Positions 11,470 to 21,790 of a stretch of DNA of 64,000 bases are shown in pieces (within the stretch, counting starts at the first letter, position 1; the number at the start of each line of letters is the position of its first letter). The notes beneath the pieces were generated by a model, which was not told the DNA's origin, searched no databases, and saw nothing but the letters and a program-made list of their open reading frames with translations. A program made the position numbers and the translations under genes. Source of the stretch: Mugil cephalus (lineage: Eukaryota; Chordata; Actinopteri; Mugiliformes; Mugilidae); assembly GCF_022458985.1 (NCBI RefSeq), contig NC_061789.1, positions 2,397,501-2,461,500 on the forward strand. Direction: 5' to 3'.

Positions 11470-12865
11470 ATGAAACTGTTGCTGGCGGCTTTGAAACACA
11501 TCCACAAACCAGCCGCCTCCTGCCGGCAGCAGCTTCGCCGGAGCAGCGGCGGCCTTTCCGCTCTCGGAGAGGAGGCTGCGGTCGTGGGGTCGAGCCGGGA
11601 GCTGGTGCGGAGGCTCGGCTCCCGGGTGGAGGTGAGGACGGGCTTCATCAGCGAGGAGGAGGAGGCCGCTCTTTTGCTGGAGCTGGAGCCGGGACTGAAG
11701 AAGAAACGCTACGAGTTCGACCACTGGGACGATGTGAGTTGTGTTGGTTGTGGATAGTGGAAATAAGAGCTGACCCAGTTCCACTTTATGAGGTGATGAA
11801 ATGAATGTTTCTGTACTTCACTCAAAGTACCAATAGACCAGTAAAATACTGCATACAGATGTAGTAGCAGTAAAGGTACTGGGCAGATCATTAGGTACAC
11901 TAGAAAAAAACATTCATTAAATTCCCCTTAACATTATGATCACCTTCCTAATATTGTGTAGGTCTCCCTTGTACCTCCAAAACTCATCGGAGAATGAACA
12001 TGGACCTTAAGGTGTCCTGTGGTGTCTGGTCTCACTGTTGTTAGTGGGGGGCCTTTGAGGGGAGGGGCCCCTGTGGATCATCCCATAGATACTTGATCAG
12101 TTTGGGATTTGGATTTCAAATAGGATTTGAATTTGGTTTTGAATTGGGACACTGTTGGGATTTGAATTTCAGTTCCCAGTGATGCTGTTTGGTGCTTTAC
12201 TTATTTGTGGTCTGTTTAACTGTGCACATTTAGGCGATTCATGGGTACAGAGAGACGGAGCGTGTGAGGTGGGGGGCAGCCTGCGAGGAGATCCTGAACC
12301 GCGTCCGATCCGAGGCGTTTCCAGAAGGTAGTTCACTCCTCGGCCCCGTGCACGTTTTAGATTTGGACAAAACCGGCTTCATCAAGCCCCACATCGACAG
12401 CGTCAAGGTAAGGTTGCACCCCAAGAAAACTGTTCACAAATGCTTACCACAAAGAAGAATATGCCTAACACTGTAACCTTTGGTAACTCGCACTCATTTC
12501 ATCTGTCCACATTCGAATTCTCAGTTCTGCGGCAGCACCATTGCCGGGCTGAGTCTTCTGTCAGACAGCATCATGCGCTTAGTGAAGGAGAATGATTCCA
12601 GTGAATGGCTGGACCTGCTGCTGTCCCGGCGCTCCCTCTACATACTGAGGTTCAGTAAATATTACACCCTGACATATATATTTCCTCATGGTGCACTGGG
12701 AAGTTGATAAAGAGAGAGGTGATATCACTGTTTTCTTCGTGCAGAGACGAGGCCCGATACGACTTCACTCACGAGATCCTGAAAGACGAGGAGTCTGTGT
12801 TCAACGGACAGCGAGTGCCTCGGGATCGTCGCATCTCCGTCATCTGCAGGAACCTCCCGGGATAA
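11470..12865 (+). CDS. alkbh7: alkbh7: mitochondrial alpha-ketoglutarate-dependent dioxygenase, AlkB homolog 7
   Basis: Four coding exons: 11470-11733, 12234-12407, 12525-12649, 12745-12865, with GT-AG introns and closing phases; 227 aa against 221 in human. The first ~25 residues ([14 protein letters not shown]..., Arg/Lys-rich, no acids) fit a mitochondrial presequence. The family signature [20 protein letters not shown] spans the exon 1-2 junction. Fe(II) ligands are His141 and Asp143 (KPHIDSVK) and His197 (FTHEIL); the Arg residues of RRISVICR (217, 223) fit 2-oxoglutarate binding. [19 protein letters not shown] is the conserved core strand region. ALKBH7 is a matrix enzyme linked to necrosis, fatty-acid metabolism and mitochondrial tRNA processing. 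Convergent with gtf2f1, as in human. Intron 1 holds a Tc1 relic. Confidence 0.96.
11925..12110 (-). mobile_element. Relic of a Tc1-like element (family B) in alkbh7 intron 1
   Basis: Starts AACATTATGATCACCTTCCT AATATTGTGTAGGTC, the reversed terminal segment of a common fish Tc1-like family. It continues through a decayed stretch corresponding to the transposase C-terminus (GGTGTCCTGTGGTGTCTGG). Related relics occur at 20533, 29637, 47182 and 55310. No open frame survives. Confidence 0.65.
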
Positions 12866-13517
12866 CGTCCAGTTCAACTCAGCTTGGATGTTAACAGAAG
12901 ATGAATCAAACGTAGAGGATTGTGTCAGTGATCTCCATTGAGATAATTAAGGCCAACATCCTTAAAGAGTTTTATTGTTGTCATATTGATGAAGCGTCCA
13001 AGACGTTTGTTGCACTTGACGTGATTGATTGATTCGCTGATTGGATTTCTGGGGCAGATACCAGTTTTTAGCAAGAAGAAGCGTCTAATAGTGATTATTT
13101 TCATATATGTAGAGAATAGATGTGATGAGCATGGTTGACGGATATGTTGTCAATAACACCTACAGGATTTGTGAACAGCAGTTTTGGAGCTCAGTGTGGT
13201 GTCTCGGCAGTACCTGACTCCACCTAATTCTACGTTAGTTCAAAAGGAGCTGAGACGAGTGGGTGTTGCCAAGGCAGAAAATAAGCACCAGGCGAGGGCA
13301 CCCACCTCTTACTCAGCAGCCATTATATGCACCAATGCGATATATCTGTGAAAAGATATAAGAACATGATAGCTTTAAATGTATTTAAATGTAACATTAA
13401 AACGCAGGTCCTTTCATACTGAGCAGTGCGCTTCTGTACCCGGGTCAGGTTGATGATTTCCTCTACTTCTGTATAATACAGAGAATATTGGGGAAGAATT
13501 TCAGGTGCCCTTGACTA

Positions 13518-13531
13518 AATAAATTAATAAA
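13518..13531 (+). terminator. alkbh7: alkbh7 polyadenylation signals
   Basis: Two AATAAA hexamers (13518-13523 and 13526-13531) about 655 bp after the alkbh7 stop codon. They are the most plausible cleavage signals before the oppositely oriented gtf2f1 3'UTR. Confidence 0.65.
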
Positions 13532-13644
13532 ATGAACTTGAGCTGGTCCTCTTTTTTATAACAATGTGGGGGGAAAAGTTTTCTTCCTTGAGAAATTCAA
13601 CCTGAGGCACAGAAAATAATCTTAAACAGACTCAGACTTCAAAT

Positions 13645-13650
13645 TTTATT
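13645..13650 (-). terminator. gtf2f1: gtf2f1 polyadenylation signal
   Basis: TTTATT on the plus strand is AATAAA on the minus strand, about 265 bp beyond the gtf2f1 stop codon. It is inside an AT-rich stretch facing the alkbh7 signal. Confidence 0.6.
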
Positions 13651-13911
13651 ACAAAAGGCTTCTACCTAAAAAGAAAACAAACAGTTCTAAGTCTGTTATA
13701 GGAGAAATCATACACTCTCTTATTTAATGTGAGATTCCAAACTACAAAATACTCAAACAAAATGCTTACTATCAGTAAATGGAGACAGCTTCAACTTCTG
13801 ACGCCGTGCTTTTTAAGCGTAAGCACAACCTCTAAGGGTCAGGACTAGACCAACGCGTTCCGCTCCCCTTCACTGCCTCTAAACCCGTCGCTCGACCCCT
13901 CTGCCCGCCGG

Positions 13912-16900
13912 TCACTCGGTGAGGTAGAAATGCATCTTGTCATTTATATTCTTGCGCTCTGGATTCAGGCGCTTGAGGATCTGTGCCAGCACGTTGACGG
14001 TCTGCTCGCTGCTCAAACCTGTGCGCTTGGTCTGGAACTTCTTCAGCAAGTCTTTGGTCGTCATCGGTTTGCGGATCAGGTAGCGTCGGACGGCGTCCTC
14101 CGTCAGCTGCACGTCACTGCGAGACAAATGAATGGAAACGGACTCAGAATTGGCTACAGTGCAGAACTGAAACAGGCTAAAAGCTCCACCACTAGCACAT
14201 GTCCTCTACTCTCCTCTCTCTGGCCCTGAGCTCCTATCCTCTAATTTCTTTTCTCAGGCACCAAGCTAATGTCCTCTAATTTTTTTACTTTTTAATACTC
14301 AGGTAATTCTGTGGTACTACTGTATATAATATAATGACAACTGATACATGTTCCTCCTCTGAACAGTTTATTTTTTTCTTTGGAAACCTTTCCTGGACAC
14401 TTTTTTTGGTTTCATTTTCCACCAGACACAGCAAATTCATAGAAAACAAGTAACATTCATAACGCCATGGGCTCCTCCATGCTGCTAACTGCCATAGCCT
14501 ACCCTGTAGCTGTAGATTTTTGTGGTATACTGTAATTTATCTTGCATCTCACATAAACATCTTCTATGAGACAGACAGGAACAAAGTACCTTGAGCTCGG
14601 CGTGGATTTGCCCGATGGGGGCTGGGGCGTGCTCTTCCCAGATGGAACAGGACTCTGACTGCTGGGCTCCATCTTAAGCCTTTTGGCGGCTGGTGAATCT
14701 GTGGTGGGACCTGGAGTCTGTCTCTTACCTGCACGAAAGGGAGGTTTATTTGGAATGGAATAACAAAAGATATGTTTTAGAGCTGAATCACCCTGAAAGT
14801 TGAGATTGCTTGTGGTTCTTTCAGTTTTTGTGGGCATTTGTGAGGAGACACCTTGCTCTAGCTTGCTGGCAGCGGCGCGAAGTGTGTTGGAGGTAGAGGC
14901 AGAGTCTATGGACGGTGTCCCGGGACGACTGCCGGTCCTGGAGCTGCCTGCAGAGCCACGGCCTCCGCGCTTAGGAGGTGTGCGCTTTTTCTGCAAGGAC
15001 GGGAGTAAAAGATTTGACGAGCGAATAAAATGATGATGATGATGATTGAAGATGATTCGTTAAAACTGGGAAAAGCATGAAACACAACTCTCCATTTATT
15101 CCTCCACACACACTAATCACCATGAACAGGGCGGAGGCCGTCTCTCCCTCGATGTCGCTGTCATCCGAGCTGTCCGATTCTCCGCTGCTGTCTGCGAAGC
15201 ACAAAAGAGCAAATATAAATTTGTCTTTTTGTCCTCGTGCATCATTTAGCAGCTTTTAGATCGAATGAGAATTCATTCAGCAGTATGCGTTTTGTCAAGC
15301 TGTTCCCGTCTTTATGAAGTTTGCACCTTTCTTCTTCTTCTTTTCCGTTTGAACTGGAGTTTTCTTCCCTTCCTCCTCCTCTTCCTCCTCTTTTGCCTCC
15401 TCCTCCTGTTTCTCCTCCTCGCTCTCTTCCTCGCTTTCAGATGCTTCGTCAATTCCTACCAAAAAAAATAAAAAAGGTGAAATCAATCAACCAAAGTAAA
15501 CACTGACTTAAAATGTAGAAGCATTCTTGGCAGGTGTACAGTGTATAGGCACCAACTGGCATTTCGACCAGCCAGATGTTCTTAGTCTGTTCTTTCTTAT
15601 TTTTTAGTATATTTAACAGGTCTGACCTTTAGGGAGGTCTTCTCTTTTGCCGGGTTTTGCCTTTTCTGGCTCTTCTTCTGAGCTGATTTAGGAAAGCAAA
15701 ATGACATATCAGCAAAGGACCAAACACTAAATGATCTATAAATATGGACTCGACGTGATGCTCCTGACCTGCTGTCATCTGACATATAATCCACCTCCAG
15801 ACCCTCGTAGTCGCCATCATCGCTGTCTTCTAGGGCCTCGTTTTCGTTGCTCTTTCGCTTCTTTTTCTTTCCCTTTCCTTTCGCCGTTTCTTTCTTCGCC
15901 TTTGCCTTGCTCTCTCCTCCTGTTAAATAAAAAGGTGTCTTAAGCAGCTGAGCGGCGACAGTTAAATGATGACAGAAAGGAAATAAGACCGTTTATGGCG
16001 GCTCCCTTGAGCCCCGTTCCTTTCTCTTCCTTTTTCTTTACCTTCACCCATGCTGCTGTCACTGTCGTCGCTGCTCATCTCCAGGTCATCCTCCAAGTCG
16101 TGGATGCGCAGGTCACCCCCTCGCGCTCCTCCCTTCTTTTTCTTCTTCCCAGTCTTTTCCGCCTCGTCTTCTTCATCCTCGCCACGCTCCTGCTCCCGGA
16201 GACGTCTCTGAAGCATGATGCTGAAGTGATTCACCACCTTGTTCCTCCTGCGAACAGAGAGGAACGTGTACGTTTAACACTCGCACAACCGGCTTAACAA
16301 AACTCTCTCCACCAGTATTGAAAATAAATAAATAAATAAATCCTCGCCCCTCTCACCTGCCCCACTCCTCCTCAGCTTCCTCAGCTGTGAGGGTCCGGTG
16401 CTTGGCCAGCGGTGTGAAGTTGTACCAGCCGTGAACAGGAAAGGCCTCGAAGGCTCCGTCAGGACACTGTGTGAAGATGTAGTAGGACGCATTTTCTGTA
16501 ACACCGCCTTTCTTTTGACCTTTGAACCTGACACACACAGACAAAGGAAGAGAGTAAAGAGCAAGGATCCCCCAGATCAGTGTGAGCCAAAAGAATTATT
16601 TCTTAATTTATGCAAATGATAAATCGGACAACACACTTCAAAAACTACAAACAGCATATTTTAGACGCTAAAGCTATAATTTTTATCCTTCCAGGTGAAA
16701 TCTTGTGCATAATTCCAATGAGATTTCTGTAAATAATTACTTGGATGTTTGTTTCTCTTATAAAATACAGATTTGGCTTTTCATTTGGGTAAGCGTGCAG
16801 CGAAATAATATCATAGGAGTAAAGAAGTGCCTCTCTTCTTACCTCTTGCCAGCCTTGCCGTTCACCTTCAGGAGCCAGGGCTGATCCTCTACTTTGAACT

Positions 16901-17943
16901 CACGGGTCACAATACCAAACTTCTTCCTCCGAGCTTCCTCGCGCTGCTTTTTGCCAAACTCACTGCCTGCTGCGCCTTCCTGCGACTCTTCTTCTCCATA
17001 TATCCGCCGAGCACTCATGTCCCTTTCCATGCGAGCCTGGGGAATATCAAGAAATGGAGAAGATGTGGACCCTGAGTGAGGCTTCTCAGCTTAGACGTGT
17101 CACTGCATCATTCACATTGATAGTCGTTCCGATTCTGGGTCTGTTCGGTGCAGATAAGTGACATGAAGCCTACCTGCGTCCAGCTTGAACAGTTGACCCT
17201 GTCCCCCGCATTGAATGCCATTATGTTGTACTTCTTGCTGGTGTTTCTATGGCACAGACCACAAAAACTTTATGAGTTTATCAGGCGAATGGAGCGACTA
17301 ATTTAATTTAATGCAGTGTAATGATCAACAAAGTTATTTATCACATTGTGGAATAAATTAGATTCTTTTCAGGAAGGCACATTTCATCATGCACATGATC
17401 GTACACTCAAAGAATCTATTTCACCAACCACATTTATAGATTTGAATCACTCATTGCATTTCATTTAATCAAATGTCACACACATACTGCTTTAAATTAA
17501 TCAGATGTGATGAATAAATTTTATTTAAAGACTGCAAATTAGAAATGTGCTTCTGAAAGCCTTGTTTTGTTATCACTTCCTTTTAGCAAAATGCCCGAAA
17601 CGGAATGAGCCTGGCTTTGAATTTTATGCAGTTTATAAAACATAGTGGTGTAATATTTGCGTGTTACTTACTTAGGGACTCGCACAGTGTACTCTGTGGT
17701 TGAGGAACTGCTGCCCCCCTGCAAGACGAACAAACCAAGAGGATTTCAGCTAGAGGAATTACTCCAAACACATTTTACCATCTATAATTTAACCAATCAT
17801 GGTGTGACCTCTCTTTAGGTAAACTATAAAATTGTGCTGAGCTATCCATAGATCTGTAGCGCTGCCCATGCCACAATACTAGACTTCAGCAAGAGGAAGA
17901 TTTTCTTAGTTGAAATCAAATCAAAACTTACCAGAGACGTCAT
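13912..17943 (-). CDS. gtf2f1: gtf2f1: general transcription factor IIF subunit 1 (TFIIF alpha, RAP74)
   Basis: Thirteen coding exons on the minus strand: 17932-17943, 17672-17718, 17174-17246, 16843-17036, 16357-16527, 16042-16247, 15769-15919, 15627-15682, 15327-15455, 15121-15191, 14852-14990, 14590-14728, 13912-14116. Phases close to 530 aa (human 517). Residues about 5-180 form the RAP30-dimerisation barrel (KNTSKKYNIMAFNAGDRVN, EDQPWLLKVNGKAGKRFKGQ, GGVTENASYYIFTQCPDGAF, WYNFTPLAKHRTLTAEEAEE). A long acidic/lysine-rich linker follows, including RIHDLEDDLEMSSDDSDSSM and VDYMSDDS. Residues about 463-530 (DVQLTEDAVRRYLIRKPMTT to the end) are the winged helix that contacts the CTD phosphatase FCP1. 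TFIIF acts in the nucleus with RNA polymerase II in initiation and elongation. The first coding exon supplies only MTSL, so the extreme N-terminus diverges from mammals. Confidence 0.96.
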
Positions 17944-18800
17944 GGCTGTTGCTCTATCTCCAGATCCACTCACAACATCAACAACTGCTCCAGACTAAGT
18001 AGATACACTGGTAAAAAATAAATAAATAAGAAAGAAAACAATCAATTTAGGATGGTTACATATGGAAAGCGGCCTCAGTGGTCTGTATGTTGCAGGAAAG
18101 TGGGAGTGTGAACGATCAAAATATGTATTTGCAGCTAAGTAGTAATTAAAGAGAGAAATCAGTTAAAATTCATGTTGTCCAAATTTCTGAAGGACAATAT
18201 CCAGATAAATATTTGTAATAAGAATAATAAGAATCTATTTGCAAATCACAACTCAGGTGGCAACCGATATTAGTTTACATGCTCTATGACCCGGATGTTT
18301 GAGACTAAAATGTTTATATAAAAACGAAATAAATAAATAAAAATCCTTCACTTTTAACAGGGATCCCTAATACAACCGAACCATCAAACGAGGTGACATT
18401 AAAAAACCAGAAACCAGCCATTTATACCGAGTTAATTCGCTTTAAAATACAGCAATCATTAAATGTTTGTTGTTGTTGTTGTAACGTTAGCTCCTGATTA
18501 ACAAACACTTAGCAACAAGATAAGCAACCCGTAGCTGCTAATGCTAACGCTTAACTACAATGATTCCAGCCTCAAAATAATGTCACCCGTGCGCGAAAAG
18601 GAAGGGAACTACGAGATTTAGATGCAACATACTGGAAACCCGGGTGTTCTAAGACATTAAGCATAAAATAAAGGCAGATGAAACACTCTTTACCGGTGAA
18701 CGCACTTCCACTTTGCTTGTTCCGTCAGTGTAAAGGGTCGCCAGGAAACTTTGGTTCCGGTTAGCACGTTCCGTCTTCCTACGTTTATTTGGCTCGTGTG
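17944..18800 (-). promoter_or_regulatory. gtf2f1: gtf2f1 5'UTR intron, candidate noncoding exon 1 (about 18694-18795) and promoter
   Basis: On the minus strand a possible acceptor (ATCTACTTAG) lies about 55 bp upstream of the ATG, and a good donor (TTCACCG|GTAAAG) ends a candidate noncoding exon at 18694. That exon contains CCGGAA and AGGAAG, which fit ETS-type sites common at housekeeping starts. The region between holds TTG and A-rich runs and no coding sequence. The exon call is inference from splice consensus. Confidence 0.45.
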
Positions 18801-19380
18801 AGGTATGGAGGACTGACTCAAGATTAAATATATACAAACAAATTAATAAAGGTTATTCGTTTTATATGTATTTAAAACTCAACGTATAAATAATAAAAAA
18901 TAAAAAAAAACGGAATGTATAAAATATACGTAGACCCGGAATAAATTTATAAAATGTACATACAACACATCTTATTTTGTATTTTGTATCTTAGTTTTTA
19001 TTGTATACCCACCCACATAATTTATTCCATCTAATGTATCATTTTAGTCTTTTCCCCAAGGAGATAAATAAGATAAGATAAAATGAGATTACACCATTAC
19101 AATTCTCACCACTAGAGGACAGCAAACATTCATGAACTTACCATTTACTCAACTAATGTAAACTTGTTTCTTTATGTTAAAAAAGATAAATTCATTCAAG
19201 GACATGTCATAGAAATCAGCTTGCAGGCTATGGGTTACATACACTGATGAAAGCATCATGCAGATGGCAGAGGTGGTATATCAAAGTCTTGAATATTTGC
19301 TAAAGTGAATTGTGTATTGTTAATGTTAAACACACAGCAGAGACACTGGAATATATACAACAACAACAACAACAAAAATC
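18801..19380. other. Intergenic, AT-rich; no gene seen
   Basis: A/T-rich DNA between the gtf2f1 promoter and the first receptor relic. A GAGATAAATAAGATAAGAT-type tail near 19060-19085 hints at the end of an old retroposed sequence. Nothing else was recognised. Confidence 0.5.
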
Positions 19381-19715
19381 AACAACACAGCCTCGTCTTC
19401 ACCTCTGCCTCGCCATATCTCATCTAGTACTGCTGGGGAGTCACTAAAGGTATGATCCACAAATTCTTTCTTATGGGTACTTCCAATTATGCATAAAGCT
19501 CTGAGTTGGAATGGAGGAAGGTGTCTTTACTGCAGTACTGCACTTCAGTGGCAGGTATTATCCACTTTTTAGCTATTACAAGTTGTGTGTGGATGTTGGT
19601 GGAGTCTGCACACCTCTATTTGCTGGTAGCCCACTTCTTTCTTTCTTTCGTTTGTGTTTCTGCACTGGTATATTGGGGCAGATATGGAGCTAATGAAGCA
19701 GAACTGTGAGTAGAA
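19381..19715 (+). pseudogene. Decayed adhesion-GPCR 7TM exons (TM2 and TM3-TM4 part)
   Basis: 19381-19450 (AACAACACAGCCTCGTCTTC ...) is clearly related to 28368-28460 of the intact receptor (end of the TM1-TM2 exon) but has a TAG and a small deletion. 19503-19708 matches the TM3 exon: GIIHFLAITSCVWMLVESAH corresponds to [20 protein letters not shown] in the intact gene. An internal deletion then joins directly to the exon's end (VSALVYWGRYGANEAE, against [16 protein letters not shown]), with the GTGAGTAG donor still visible. It is a truncated, non-functional tandem copy. Confidence 0.85.
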
Positions 19716-19810
19716 TGAACAGTATAACATGCTTTCATTTAAATTCTTTGGTATGTCTGATACTATTCAAGCATACATACACGCATTCATCATCATCCTC
19801 AGTTCAGCCT

Positions 19811-19885
19811 GTGTCTCTTTCTTTCTTCAAAATGCACTGAATATTGTCCTGTGCTGCTCTGCGGAGTCACAGATAATCCCATTGA
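19811..19885 (+). pseudogene. Decayed adhesion-GPCR TM5-loop exon relic
   Basis: AATGCACTGAATATTGTCCT followed by GTGCTGCTCTGCGGAGTC resembles the intact exon at 29506 (ATGAATTGCATGTTGTTCTG then CGCGACTCTGTGGAGTC), including the pyrimidine tract before it. Its position after the TM3-TM4 relic keeps the exon order of the intact gene. Confidence 0.6.
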
Positions 19886-19950
19886 GACATAGGATGTGTG
19901 TCTGTTCAGGACATCTGAGGTTGACGATTACATTGTTTACATTGTGTTAT

Positions 19951-20142
19951 GCTAAAACTGCGACCGACTCTTCGACTAATTTGCTTGGGATGTGCAAGCT
20001 TTAAAAACTTGCTCCGGTTCAAACACTCTGTCAACCACTCTCTAAAAATGCAAAGTAAAATGCAAGTCCCTGTTGTTTCTTCCTTTACCATTTGCATTGT
20101 TTTTACATGGGAGCATTTTGACCTGTGTTCAGCTTTACAAGG
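19951..20142 (+). repeat. Local repeat module, copy 1 (possible duplicated receptor upstream region)
   Basis: Shares AATTTGCTTGGG and, about 110 bp later, TTTGCATTGT-TTTACATGGG, CATTTTGA and TGTGTTCAGCTTTACAAGG with copies at 21579 and 33704, all in the same orientation. It lies upstream of a relic first exon at 20389. Confidence 0.7.
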
Positions 20143-20205
20143 AAATCATTGAAAATTAAATTAAATTGAAAAGGGAAAAGGAGTTCATGAAAGTTGGTTA
20201 ATTAA

Positions 20206-20350
20206 AGATAACCAGAGTCTTCGTAGCAGCAAATAGAGCTGTACAGACTCCACTAACATCCACACATTAATTGTAATAGCTAAAAAGTGGATAATACCTG
20301 TCACTGAAGTGCAGTTTTGCTGAAAAGACGCCTTCCTTCATTCCAACTTG
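20206..20350 (-). pseudogene. Inverted decayed adhesion-GPCR TM3 exon
   Basis: Read on the minus strand, this gives TGIIHFLAITINVWMLVESVQ then LYLLLRRLW, the TM3 segment of the same receptor. Its flanking upstream sequence also matches that of the 19503 relic (AGTTGGAATG-AGGAAGG-GTCTTT). The two relics form an imperfect inverted repeat of about 135 bp separated by about 580 bp. It is one fragment only, with no adjoining exons in this orientation. Confidence 0.8.
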
Positions 20351-20388
20351 GAGGTGTGCAAGTTTTACAACTGAAAAGTACACACGTC

Positions 20389-20424
20389 ATGGTGAACCTT
20401 GCGCCACTTTTCCTGAGTAAATGA
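20389..20424 (+). pseudogene. Relic of adhesion-GPCR exon 1 (signal peptide start)
   Basis: CGTCATGGTGAACCTTGCGC followed by CACTTTTCCTGAGTAAATGAA parallels the intact first exon at 22659 (TGTCATGATGAACCGTGTCG, then TTTTCCTGGGTAAGTGAA). Similarity extends upstream (CAAGTTTTACAA against CAAGTTTTGCAA). The donor has decayed from GTAAGT to GTAAAT. Confidence 0.7.
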
Positions 20425-20532
20425 ATGTGTGTTTGGACCTCCAGGGATTTCTTCCCATGGACTGGTGGACACAGGGTTATTGGTGATGGTGTTGGAGCGT
20501 GGGCGGCTTCCAATATACGATTTATGCTCAAT

Positions 20533-20660
20533 TAACAAACATCAACAATCAGCCACAACACTAAAACCACTGATAGCAGGAGTAAATTACACTGACCATC
20601 TTGTGACAATACAGTCATCACTAGTCATCACTAATGAGACTCATTTTGACCCAGATACTT
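20533..20660 (+). mobile_element. Relic of Tc1-like element (family B), terminal part
   Basis: CAACAATCAGCCACAACACT followed by AAAACCACTGATAGCAGGAG and TGACCATCTTGTGACAATAC resembles the terminal region of the same fish Tc1-like family seen at 11925, 47182 and 55310. No transposase remains. Confidence 0.55.
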
Positions 20661-21578
20661 AGACTCAGATGTTCCTTGTGTACCCACAAAAGCAAAAATG
20701 GAATCAACTGCAAAAGATCCTCAAACTACAGGTGTTTATACCTTGAGGAAAAAACATTTTTTTCTTTTGCTTTTTACAGCTCTTGTAACCTTTCTGTTGA
20801 AACAGCCGCTGCAGGATGCCGCCATAAGCTGCGTCCTTGCACGTCTTGATGTTAGTAGCATCACCCCATAAAAGTTCACAAGTAAGTCAGTTTGCATTTA
20901 TTTTGCATTGCTGTTGAATGTCGTAAAACAGCTTTTGGATATTGTGCAAATTTTTGAAGAGAACTCTCAAGGGAAGGGCGGTGTGTTTTTGTGGAGTTGC
21001 ACCTCTGCCAAGGAAAACTCTTGCTCCAGTTGACTTGTAGCAGGGGGAATTAATTAATTGATGTCTAAAATGGCAGATACAAATGGATGAATTCACTAAA
21101 TCAGGAGACTATTACAGTATAAAGGCCAGTATATAGACCAGAACTGCGTTTATCGTAGTGGTGTAGAAATATAGTAATACAGAAATTTTAAATATTAGAA
21201 AATAATTTCCCTGTGTAAATAGAACATGCACAGGTTTTATAAAGGTTTTAATTCTTTTCTATGTATACATACTGAACAGCATTTATCTGTGTTACAAATG
21301 AAAAACGATACAGCCCTACAGCACAAGCTGCACTGAAACGTGTCTTCATTCAGTGCAGATCATGTCTGATTCTGTATTAAATCGTGGTCAGTGGCAATAT
21401 TTTGACACTTTTTCTTTTTCTTTTCATGCCATTTATTTCTGGGTGGAGACCTTTGATAGTCAGGGATGATCAGAAGGTCAGGTCAAGCTCCACAATGAAT
21501 ATAGTACTTTAATACATGGGGCATGGGTGTTTATGATGAACTAAAAAAAATTACATAATACCACACTGGAAAATTCTT
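20661..21578. other. Intergenic; no gene seen
   Basis: Unique-looking A/T-rich DNA between receptor relics and the second local module. Open frames are under 75 codons with no family resemblance. It may contain unrecognisably decayed receptor sequence. Confidence 0.5.
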
Positions 21579-21790
21579 GTTAAAACTGCAACCATCCCAC
21601 CAACTGATTTGCTTGGGCGTGGGAGCTTTCGCAAACATGCTACTGCTCACACACTCACTGTCTAAAACAATAAACCAAGTAAAAACATCCACGTCTCAGT
21701 TGTTCTTGTTGTTTTTTTTTTTACTTTTCAATTTGCATTGTGTTTACGTGAGAGAAAGGACACTTCGATGTGTAATAAACTTCACTAGAA
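21579..21790 (+). repeat. Local repeat module, copy 2 (about 0.9-1.1 kb upstream of the intact receptor)
   Basis: AACTGATTTGCTTGGGCGTG ... TTTGCATTGTGTTTACGTGAG ... CACTTCGATGTGT matches copies 1 and 3. A T-run (21711-21722) lies inside. Its position upstream of the functional first exon parallels copy 1 upstream of the relic first exon. Confidence 0.7.

Larger units (their letters stand above)
12866..13911. other. Convergent 3'UTRs of alkbh7 (+) and gtf2f1 (-)
   Basis: The two stop codons are 1046 bp apart and the genes run tail to tail. Polyadenylation signals for alkbh7 (13518-13531) and gtf2f1 (13645-13650) lie about 115 bp apart, so the transcripts probably end close together without long overlap. 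No third gene is visible. In mammals persephin (PSPN) lies between these genes, and no GDNF-type cysteine-knot exon is recognisable here. Confidence 0.7.

Noticed and set aside
11203-11784. 193-codon minus-strand frame
   Set aside because: It is antisense to alkbh7 exon 1 and owes its length to GC-rich codons of the real exon. It has no recognisable protein.
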